A DNA stretch of 64,000 nucleotides from Eucalyptus grandis. Its lineage: Eukaryota; Streptophyta; Magnoliopsida; Myrtales; Myrtaceae. The stretch is from the NCBI RefSeq assembly GCF_016545825.1, contig NC_052619.1:28683803-28747802 (forward strand). The letters are read 5' to 3'. Shown here in pieces: positions 55,088 to 64,000 of the stretch. The notes beneath the pieces were generated by a model, which searched no databases, had not been told where the DNA came from, and saw only the letters and a list, made by a program, of their open reading frames with translations. Each line of letters starts with the position of its first letter. The first letter of the stretch is position 1. Both the position numbers and the translations under genes were made by a program.

Positions 55088-55598
55088 TGTTGGAGAAAAC
55101 TTCCTTATCTGTTTTGAAGTTAACAAAACGTTTCCTTCCATCAAAGTCTGAAGACCACCAGACTCAAGATTTAAAGTCCGCCCTCATTGACAGTTTCTAG
55201 ACCGACGAAGAAGTCTTGTCCAGATGCGAGTATATCTTTAAGGATTTGATTCGTTTGGTTGAAGATTATCTCACGGCTAGAGATAGCATCTTGAGATCTA
55301 TTATTCATATTGCAATTAAATCGAGTAATTTAGATCCGTTGATTGGCGAAGTATACTTGGAAGGTTCTACTTATGGAAACCTAGATCCTGATTGTATGGG
55401 CGAGCATGATTAGTGGGCTATCTTCATTTTCCTTAAGTAACTCAAGATCTCCCTAATTGATTCTGTCCAACGGGTAGATTGGAAGAACTCCTTTGGAAGG
55501 TGCCAACGGTTATGAATGCATGAAGGAGTATATAAGGAAGACGCTCTAGTCATTCGAAGGTGTGCGAGATAAATAAATTCCAAAGTCTGAAGCTTATT
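55088..55598 (+). repeat. Copia-2 3' LTR, right part lost
   Basis: Identical in layout to 46303-46814 of the 5' LTR up to GAAGCTTATT, then abruptly Gypsy-2 leader sequence (TGTGTGGTCGCTCAG). About 395 bases of the LTR are missing. Confidence 0.88.
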
Positions 55599-55665
55599 TG
55601 TGTGGTCGCTCAGTTTCTAATTCAGTGAGGATTTGGAAAGCAGGTTTCTGTAAAGAATCTGTGAG

Positions 55666-56780
55666 ATGAGTGACCGGAGCGAGAGGACTCCTAGGAAGAG
55701 GGCGGTAGGCCCTGTGACTCGGGGTAGGACGCTGACAAGAGTCGGTACCTGAGGTGGCCGAGGTAGAGCGTAGGCTAAGGCTAGCGCAAGTGGAGTAGCA
55801 CCGCCGCCGGTTCCGCCGGTTGGTGCTGGGGTAGCAGCCCCTGATGATCCCAGGTTAAAAGGGATCATGCAGGCGCTTCAGACAATTGGAGCTCTAATGG
55901 GGCAGCAGGCCTAGAATCAAGCCGCTGCTTGCCGCAATCGCAGCTGCTGCCGCACCTGCTAAGGTTCCACTGGGGAACGGGGTTGCCAAGAGACCAATTC
56001 ATAAGCTCCTTGAGTAGTTTCTGAAGTTGCAACCGCCGAAGTTCACAGGAATAGGAGATCCTGAGGCTGCCACCCTTTGGATCCAAGAATTGGAGAAAGC
56101 TTTTGTATTGCTGAGGTGCACAGAGGAAGAGAAGGTTGTCATTGTAGTATATCAACTGTAGGGAATTGCAAGTACTCAGTGGAGGGCCACCGGAGAAAGT
56201 GTTTTCCTAGAAGGCGTGGTTCCAGTGTGGAACGTCTTCGTTGGAGCATTCAATGGCATGTATTTCTCCAGCTGTGCCAAGCAACTGAAGATGGCGAAAT
56301 TTCTATGCCTTCGTCAAGGTCTAATGATTGTAGACTAGTACAAGGCGAAGTTCGCCGAGTTATCGCAATACACTCCTAGATTGATCAAGGATCCCGAGGA
56401 AAAAGCAATGAGGTTTAGGGATGGCCTCCGACCGGAGCTGAAGAATCCGCTAGTACCGCTCAATCTAAAGAACTATAATGAGCTGTACGGACAAGCCAAA
56501 CTGATAGAGAAGAATTTGAACGAACAAGCCGCTACATCTGGGTCGCGGTTTAGGTCTAACTGAGATGGGAATCGGTTTGGGAAGAAACCCATGATTGAAG
56601 GAAGGTATCTCATTCCGCCCAACAAAAAGGATGTGATTGGAAAGTCAACGCACAACTTGAATGACGTGCGTCTTTTCTGTAGGAAAAGACATAGTTAAGC
56701 TCCATGTTATACTAGGATGGGAGCTTGTTTTAAATGTGGCCAGCACAACCACTAGTTTAAGGATTGTTCGTTCAGGCAAT
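55666..56780 (+). pseudogene. Gypsy-2 gag
   Basis: The start ATG at 55666 reads MSDRSERTPRKRA, a Gly/Ala/Pro-rich start. A Retrotrans_gag-type region runs about 56,080-56,550, ending in DPEEKAMRFRDGLRPELKNP and LKNYNELYGQAKLIEKNLNE (56,384-56,525). The zinc knuckle CFKCGQHNH with KDC (56,726-56,768) is interrupted by a TAG. Several frameshifts (near 55,920, 56,220 and 56,380) and stops break it. The parallel with Gypsy-1 16271-17440 is clear. Confidence 0.75.
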
Positions 56781-59030
56781 TGGGACCATAGTAGCTGCTA
56801 CCGCCACCACCGATGGGACAAAACAGAGGAAATGCACCGCAGACAGGATGCCACTACGATGGCAAAGGGGACGGGAATGAACCGAGCTATGCGTCGATCA
56901 TGGGAAAGAATGTTTTTGGGGTAATTTTATCAGAGTGGTGCAGCAGAATTTTGGTTAAGCTTATAGAACTTCAGTTTGTTATAATGAAGTTGTAAAAAGG
57001 AGAATCACTAGCTAGAGTTGTACTTAACTATTTTGCTTATATATAACTTTGATGTCATATATGAAAAGAGTTGGCTCAAGGAGCCTCTTGTTGTGATGAA
57101 CTGTTATTGTGAAGTATTCCAGTTTAACCCGTTAGTGTGTGGAAGTTTTGAGTTTGTTGGGAACCGAGAAAGACTTTCGATTATTTTAAATTCGTCACTT
57201 AAGGCAATCGGTTTCTGGATGTAGGTTACCAAGATTATTTCACAACTGTAGTGGATACGACGGTTGAGGAACTAAAGATGGAGAACATAGCTGTGGTATG
57301 GGAGTTTTCCTGAAGGATTACTCAGTCTGCCCTCAGAAAGGGAGATTGAGTTCGTGTTTGAATTGGCTCCTAGGACGAAGCCAGTCTCTAAGGCCCCTTA
57401 CTGTATGCCTCTATTAGAATTGAAGGAACGGAAGTTATAGATGCGTTGAGTCAAAAGTCATCGATTGCGCATATGGTGATTTAGGCGTGGATTTTACTCG
57501 AATGAGCTAGAGATTCGATTTTCAAATTTGAGGTAGGCCAACTTTCAAGTCTTATGGCCATTCTCATAATTGAACCGAAGCACAGCTAAGAATCACGACG
57601 TTGCAATTGAGATCCAGAGATTCAGAAGATCCCGCAAGAGGACACCGAAAAGTGAAAAACTGATTTTCAAATGGCTGATGACGGAACACTAAGGTTCCGA
57701 GGACGATTGTGTGTACTTGACGATGCAGAGCTTAAAGAGGAGATCTTATTGGAAGCTCATCGTAACAGTTATAGCATTCATCTTGGTAGTACAAAGATGT
57801 ATCAGAATCTGTGTCAACACTATTGGTGATCTGGTATAAAGGCGGACATCGCTAAGCATGTCGCCAAATGTCTGATGTGTTAGCAAGTGAAGGCACATCA
57901 CTATAAGCCGGGAGGACTTTTGCAACCTCTTGAGATTCCCAATTGGAAATTGGAACATATCACAATGGACTTTATGATAGGCTTACTAAGGAGTCAGAGA
58001 GGAAATCATTCCATTTGGGTAGTGGTCGACAGACTGACGAAGTCGACTCACTTCATCGTAGTACGAAAATACCTTGATTTAGACAAGCATGCAGAGTTGT
58101 ACGTGCGTCAGATAGTTCGTTTGTATGGAGTGCCGGTGACGATTACTTCATATAGAGACCCAAGGTTCACCGCCACCTTTTGGAAAAATTTCCAGAGTGC
58201 CTTAAGAATGAAGCTACAGTACAGTACGGCATATCATCCTCAGATGGATGGCCAATCTGAGAGGACGATTCAAACCCTCGAAGACATGTTGCGAGCTTGC
58301 GTGTTGGATTTTAAGGGAAGCTGGGAGGAACAGCTTCATCTCGCTGAGTTTGCCTACAACAACAGCTACCATCAGAGTATTCATATGGCTCCCTTTGAAG
58401 CGTTGTATGATAGAGCGTACAGAACGCCAGTGTGTTAGGATGAGGTCGGAGAGCAAAAGATCACAGGCTCAGAGTTAGTTTAGCAGTTAGTGGATACAGT
58501 TGCTGTCATTAGAGACAGATTAAAGACCGCTCAGAGTTGCTAGAAAAGCTACACAGATAAGCGTCGAAGGCCTTTGAAGTTCCAAGTTGGTGATCACGTT
58601 TTTTTGAACGTGTCACCAATGAGGGGTACTTCACGTTTTGGCAAGAAGGGAAAGCTGAGTCCGAGGTACGTGGGTTCCTATTCTTGAAAGAATCGGGATC
58701 CTAGCGTATCGTCTCGCATTGTTGCTGAGGTGGGCACAAGTGCATGATGTCTTTCACGTGTCGATATTGAGGAAATATGAGCCTGACCCGACCTATGTGC
58801 TTAATTTTGAGGAATTGGACGTGAACGATAGAGTGTCGTATGTTGAAAGCCCGGTTCAGATTATGGATCGGAAAGAAAAGGTTCTGTGCACTAAGATCAT
58901 CTCGTTAGTCAAAGTGGTCTGGCAACACCACAGTACCGAATGAGCAACCTGAGAAAGTGAAAGTGAAGATTCGATGAGACGACTGTACCCCCACCTCTTT
59001 GTTTAAGAATTATAATAGTTTAAATTTCGA
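56781..59030 (+). pseudogene. Gypsy-2 pol with internal deletion (no reverse transcriptase core)
   Basis: A protease trace is seen as IYNFDVIYEKSWL near 57,040 (MYDFDVIIGMDWL in Gypsy-1). The region leading into RT (57,330-57,437) passes straight into the RNase H end/integrase start at 57,438, skipping about 1.15 kb that Gypsy-1 has. Integrase (57,770-58,438) has HITMDFMIG (first Asp), but TSYRDPRF shows the second Asp changed to Tyr, while GQSERTIQTLEDML keeps the Glu. TAG stops at 58481 and 58541 fall at Gln positions. The tail 58,719-58,990 includes HDVFHVSILRKYEPDPTYVL and LVKVVWQHHSTE, Tekay-like. It cannot replicate itself. Confidence 0.82.
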
Positions 59031-59045
59031 TGACGAAATTTTTAT

Positions 59046-59058
59046 AAGAGGGGAAAAG
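59046..59058 (+). other. Gypsy-2 polypurine tract
   Basis: AGAGGGGAAAAG directly before the 3' LTR. Confidence 0.85.
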
Positions 59059-59059
59059 T

Positions 59060-62000
59060 TGTGACATCCTAATTTTCTACTTTTGTTTTCAATTGAATGA
59101 GTTGGGCTTTTCATTGACACACTTATAGCCTTTTTCTCTGAGTTGGTTACTCACGAGTTAACTGATCTATTAGGTGAAGCCGTTAAGGAATTTTAACGCT
59201 ACAGACTCAAGAATTCGACGAGGAATCGATTACTCGATCGTGCTAATCTGCAATAGTCAATACAGCATTATCAAAATCGATCGAGATCAAAGATATGTCG
59301 ATTTGACCGAGATATGTGATTAGTGAGTGGGTGATTCCACCTGATTGCAAAATTTTCGTCGAACGACACTGGACTGATTATTCTGTATTTTTTGGACCCT
59401 GTGTCTACATTCGAAACCTCGAGATTTTCACGATAATCGAGAGTCGTCAATGTGTCGACGATGTACATTGTGGCTTGAAAAAAATCAACCACAGGTCAAA
59501 TGCGCCAAAAATTCCTAAAAGCTACCCGGTAGATTAGGACACGCTAAAATCGGGCCAGATTGAAATTAACCACGAATTTAAACCTGATTTCTGAAATTAA
59601 AAGTTCTATAATGTCACAATTCATGTTAGGAACGTCGACTCATCCTCCGAAAATTTTTCTGCAAACCAAGATTTTCGCCGAAAAATCAAAGTTAGGCCGT
59701 TTTGGACCGGGAACTTCGAGGGACCGTTTTTGGTTGCATCTTTGGTCATCAAGTGGGATCTATGGGCAAGGAAAAATGTGGATTTAAGTGTGGAAACATT
59801 GGATAAAATTATGTACTTCAATTGGGATTGATTGGATGAGAAATTGAATGAGATTGAAAGAAAATTGATGGAATTAGAGGGGAATATACCCAAATTCGTA
59901 GCCAAGGGTGGGGTGCAACATTTGGGGACTCAACTAAGGCTTGTTAGGGAAGTTTTGTGAGGGAAAAGAGGCAGAGGATAGGGTTGAGTTGTGGGGACAA
60001 GTGTGATGAGTATTTGGGAATGAGATTGTGGACTTTGAAGGCAAATTGTGGTCCTCCTTCAGCAGCCACCTTCTTATTCTTCATTGGACTTGCTTTTCCC
60101 ATTGTAGAGGCCTCGAGGGAGCTTGAGAGAACAAACAAATCGAGCATAGTAGCCCCCTCCACCGTCACACTCACCGGACCAGCCAAGCCTGTCGTTTCCC
60201 CCTATTTTCTCCTTCTACCAATTTCTGCTCCAGCTAACCTTTTGCCAAGAGCTCGAGTTAAAAGTTGTCTTCCCGGATGAATTAGCTCACGCTCCACCCA
60301 CCATCATCTTCAAGACATTCAGTCCGTACGGGGGCACTTCACCGCATGCCGGAACGAGCTACCGGCCGTCATGTCCGTCAGCGAGAAGGAACGGCTCGTC
60401 GGACCGCCTGGTTTCGCCTGGTTTCTCCAATTCAGCGTTTTCTTCTTGTTTCTCCCCATTTTGGCTCTTCCTGTGCTTATTCCAATCACCAACAAGACCC
60501 CCTTGACCCCGGGAGCTGTCGGTTGCCGACCACCCGCTCGCTGGAGCTCTGATCAGCCCGATTTCTCACCGTTCAACCGCTGGTTTCTCTCTCCCGGTTT
60601 AGCCAAGAACAAAAGTCGAACCAGCAAGGCTTTGGGACTTTGTGACCCTTTTCCGAGCCTTTCCCGGCCTTGGTTGGTGTTGCCGCTAGGAGGATTGTCA
60701 CCCGCCTTGGCATCGTCGTGGTTGTGGACTCACCGGAACGCTAAACCGGTGAGTTTACTCACCAAACCTTGCTTATGAGGTTAATTATGCTTAATGATTA
60801 TTTAGATTAGCTTAAGTATGGATTAGTGATAATATAGAATGATTAGATTAGCCTTAGAATTGATTAGTGTTAATCTAATTAGTGAGATTAGCACCTTTAA
60901 GGATGGATTAGTCCAAATCAGTGGACTTTTTGCAATTCGAATTTCTGGACTCTCGCCATTTGCCATTTTTGTGGATCGAAATGTGTTAATATTTTGAAGT
61001 CAATTTATTCTTGAGAAATTTATTAGACATCTTCAGCTATAACAAATATTTTTCTCAAGATTTTTAGGGATTTAAAATAAGGAGATATCAGCTCCGTCAT
61101 TTGTAAATAGAATTTCGGACTGTGCTGGAATTTGTGACATTTTGAGATTCTAAGGGTTTTTATCAACTCTTAGGATTTGAATTTCAAAATGATTTTTTCA
61201 CAAAAGTTGTTTGTGACATCTTCTAGTTTAACATACTCAAATTTTAGATCAAATGGACAAGTTTTGCACCTCGAACCAAACTGATTTTGGAAAACAGACT
61301 TTCTGGAAACGGACTCAGTTTTTGCACTGGATTGAGCGATTTACTGGGCTTAATCTAGAAGGATTGAGTTAAGGTGTTTCTATGAAAAAGTTTTGTTTAT
61401 GTGTCCTTTACAACATGTTCAAATTTGAGAATTTTTTGAACTCAATTGATTAGATTTTTGGATTTAAACTCGGAGACGCATGAGTGGACTGTTTCTGCCG
61501 GTTAGGACCGGTAGTAGTTCGTGATTGTTCTTGATGCTTTGCTTGCTTTAATTAGTATTCTAATGACTTCTGGATTTAATTTATTAATTATTAAATTCTG
61601 AAAATTTATTGTTCACGCGCACTATTCACATGCACTGTTCACCTGAGAATGAGAAGTTGTCCAATTTCATGTGTTTTAATCTTATGAGGTGATGTGAGTG
61701 TATAAATGCAAGGGCATCCTTATGAATTGAGTGATTTTTACAAAAAGGGAAATATGCCTAGTTCGAGGGACATTGGAAATGGACTGCCTTTTGGAGAAAA
61801 TGATTTGAAAGTGTATATGCAAGCGTGTATGCAAGGGCTAAGTGCTACACGATAGCGAGACTACGTGTGAGTTACCTCGCCTTATACTATTGCTTATACG
61901 TGAATAGGTTGCACGGGAATTACCTCTAGAGCCTTGTAGTATTGACTTGCGTAGTGAAGGGCTAAGTGCTTCACGATATCAAAACTTGTGTGAGCCACCT

Positions 62001-62911
62001 CTAGTGCCTTGCACTATTACTATTTGTGGTCAATGACTAAGTACTACGCGATGACGAGATTTCGTGTGGGTCACCTCTAGAGTCTTAGACTATCGCTTAT
62101 TGTAGTCAAGGGCTAAGTGTTACATGGCGACTTTAGTCGCATGGGAACTACCTCTAGAGCCTTGAGTTTGTTTATTGAATGTAGATGTTGAGTAGAATTG
62201 GAAATTGGATTATTGAGAATGAATATCGGGGGTGCATTGAACCACCGATATGATTTACCCGCGCCTGATTATGAGACGAAATTGTGTGACACGGAATTGG
62301 ACGTGTCATAATGATTTGACCTTATAATCGGGACTTCTGTGTTTGATTGGTTTGATAGTGAGATGCTCCAATTGTTATGTGCATTAATTATATGCATTTG
62401 TGATATGAACTATGCTAACGTGCAGGAAGGAACTAAGGCAAGGTAAGTCCTCTGTTCTAATTGTATGGTTGTGTGGCTAGAGCACCCTGAGGTGTATTTC
62501 TTCCTAATAGGGGTTTTGTGGGTGAACTTGCTAAGACATTGTCTCATCCCGTCGTGGGCTCATTTTTCAGGTCCGTAGGTGGAGGACCAAAGCCCCGAGT
62601 CTGTGGAGGTGGAGTTTGAATGATTGGCTTGTGTGTTAGATGAGTAGGTTGTAGGACAACTTCCTCTTGAGAGTCGATCTTTTGTAGACTTTTGACCATA
62701 CTCGTTTTGTAACTAAACCCCGTTGTTTATAAAAGTTGGCTTTTGTGAAATATGTCATGCTTTCTTATCCCATGTTGTTTATTGTCAGGGGTTTAATGTT
62801 TCGCTGTCGCATGTGCATTAAAATGAATTGGGTCGGCAATGAGACTTGGGAATGTCGCATTTGTATCGATCATTGAGGGATGGGCGTGCGCTCGAAGGTC
62901 CGGGCGTGACA
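59060..62911 (+). repeat. Gypsy-2 3' LTR
   Basis: 3852 bp from TGTGACATCCTAATTTTC to CGGGCGTGACA. It contains a C-rich zone (60,060-60,700), TTAGATTAG-type sequence and a ~76-bp array (61,836-62,167). It is complete, unlike the 5' copy. Confidence 0.9.
61836..62167 (+). repeat. ~76-bp tandem array, Gypsy-2 3' LTR
   Basis: Four units, near 61836, 61960, 62034 and 62111, plus a remnant between the first two. One unit found in the 5' LTR is mostly deleted here. Confidence 0.82.
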
Positions 62912-64000
62912 GTGGAAGAATCTATAAACGTCAAGTGTCAGGATTTTGTGCAGAATCAACCAGATCGGGCTCAACTTGAAGAGTTTGAACCTGTTCTAGA
63001 CTTAACAAAGTCTTCTTCCCCTAAAGAGGTTCAAACTTCTGGAGAACAATAACAAGCAGATCAAGAAAATTCAAACGAAGCAAAAGATCAATAGTCTCTC
63101 AGACCAAACAACAACTGGAATCACAAGTCGAGTCATCCCAAAGAACTCATCATTAGTGATATTGATGAAGGAATTCACACCAAATCCAAAGGAAGAGAGC
63201 AATGCTCTAGCATTTGTTTCTGAAATAGAACCAATAGGAGTAGATGAAGCTCTGTTTGATGAAAGCTAGATAGAAGCTATGCAAGAATAACTCAGACAAT
63301 TCAACATCAACGATGTATGTGAGTTGATTCCAAAACCCAAAGGTAAATCTATGATTGGAACGAAATGGGTTTTCAGGAACAAGATGAATGAGAAAGGAAA
63401 AGTGATCAGAAACAAAGCAAGACTCGTGGAGAAAAGATATACACAGGAAGAAGGGATATATTATGACAAGACCTATGTACCAGTAGCGAGGTTAGAAGCA
63501 ATTAGATTATTACTTACTTTTGCTTGTTATAAAAATTTCAGGTTATTCCAAATGGATGTCAAGAGTGCCTTCCTAAATGGGTTCATACAAGAAGAAGTTT
63601 ATGTGAAACAGCCACCAAGATTTGAAGATCCATGAAAGCCAGACTTAGTCTATAGACTGAAAAAGGCCTTGTATGGACTGAAGCAGGCACCTCGAGCATG
63701 ATATGAAAGGTTGAGTAAGTTTCTAATTTAGAACGGTTCTGAGAAGGGAAAGGTAGATCCTACTTTGTTTATAAAGAGAGAAAGAAAAGATTTTCTGCTA
63801 GTACAAATTTATGTAAATGATATTATCTTTGGTTATCCTAACATAAGTCTACAAGAAATTTTCCAGAGTTATGTAGGATAAATTCGAAATGAGCATGATT
63901 GGTGAGTTATTTTTCTTTCTGGGATTGCAAGTCAAGCAATCGAAGAAAGGTATATTCATTCACCAAAAGAAATATGCCAAAGATCTCATCAAGAATTTTG
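62912..64000 (+). pseudogene. Copia-1 pol, continued (post-integrase linker and reverse transcriptase)
   Basis: Resumes after the second GTGGA with EESINVKCQDFVQNQP, which corresponds to the linker that follows integrase in Copia-2 (from 50,188). RT follows: KWVFRNKMNEKGKVIRNKAR (about 63,365), FQMDVKSAFLNGFIQEEVYV (about 63,547), and the catalytic motif changed from YVDD to YVND (codon 63816-63818). Stops include a TAG at 63,267 replacing Trp, a TAA after AMQE, a TAG at 63,729 and a TAG at 63874 that is shared with Copia-2. The frame runs off the window, so the rest of RT, RNase H and the right LTR lie beyond 64,000. Confidence 0.85.

Larger units (their letters stand above)
46303..55598 (+). 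mobile_element. Copia-2: SIRE/Maximus-like Copia element inside the Gypsy-2 LTR
   Basis: 5' LTR (46303-47210), primer-binding site, gag, pol, an extra ORF, polypurine tract, and the first ~511 bases of the 3' LTR (55088-55598). I counted 21 differences between the two LTRs over about 511 bases, 18 of them transitions, so roughly 96% identity. The right part of the 3' LTR was lost together with Gypsy-2 sequence. It has a similar layout to SIRE1/Maximus elements, which have a third ORF after pol. It is younger than Gypsy-2 by nesting and by LTR divergence. Confidence 0.88.
42714..62911 (+). mobile_element. Gypsy-2: Ty3/Gypsy element inserted in Copia-1 and itself carrying Copia-2
   Basis: Starts TGTGGCATCC at 42714 and ends CGGGCGTGACA at 62911, flanked by GTGGA on both sides (42709-42713, 62912-62916). 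Its parts are a 5' LTR (42714-46302), a break by Copia-2 (46303-55598), internal coding remains (55599-59059) and a 3' LTR (59060-62911). The last ~320 bases of the 5' LTR and the primer-binding site are missing at the Copia-2 right junction. Reverse transcriptase and RNase H are deleted. It is related to, but a different subfamily from, Gypsy-1. LTRs matched by eye at their first 170 bases differ at about 16 positions. Confidence 0.9.

Overview
This is a plant nuclear window, almost certainly from a eudicot. It has a single-copy style NB-ARC/LRR resistance gene with a spliced terminal exon, a DUF4220/DUF594 membrane protein gene, a GRAS transcription-factor remnant, and more than 40 kb of Ty3/Gypsy and Ty1/Copia retrotransposon sequence with plant-type primer-binding sites complementary to initiator tRNA-Met. 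I cannot fix the species from sequence alone; a woody eudicot is plausible but is a guess. Layout: 1-12.3 kb is the gene-bearing part, with an NLR gene at 1702-4661 (+) and a DUF4220 gene at 10013-12184 (+), separated by a 5.3 kb spacer holding a likely solo LTR (about 7572-8961) and GA/CT microsatellites. From 12.5 kb on, the window is transposon nests. A Copia gag fragment (12488-12830 and 24377-24490) is split by a Gypsy element (Gypsy-1, 12841-24367). It is followed by a foldback DNA element (24541-25255), a broken DUF7745-type gene (about 25846-26594, minus), an isolated LTR with TGTTGG...CCAACA ends (27689-28465) and a gene-free AT-rich stretch. A textbook solo LTR (32133-36026, 5-bp duplication ATTTT) carries a younger SINE insertion (34501-34687). 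A GRAS pseudogene of the SCL32 type lies at 37343-38430 (minus). The last 25 kb is a three-level nest. Copia-1 (LTR from 38675) is interrupted at 42713 by Gypsy-2 (42714-62911, flanked on both sides by GTGGA), and Copia-1 resumes at 62912 and runs off the end. The 5' LTR of Gypsy-2 is itself interrupted by Copia-2 (46303-55598). Copia-2 belongs to the SIRE/Maximus-like type with an extra (historically 'envelope-like') open reading frame between pol and the 3' LTR. Only the NLR and DUF4220 genes look able to make full-length proteins. All retrotransposon frames are broken, many by TAG where a relative in the same window has CAG, consistent with decay of methylated CHG cytosines. The observations most worth following up are four TAG stops at identical positions in the two diverged Copia copies, the variable ~76-bp tandem arrays inside the Gypsy LTRs, the TATA/telo-box pair upstream of the extra Copia ORF, and the degenerate nucleotide-binding motifs of the NLR. 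I found no clear sign of a wholly new biological system.
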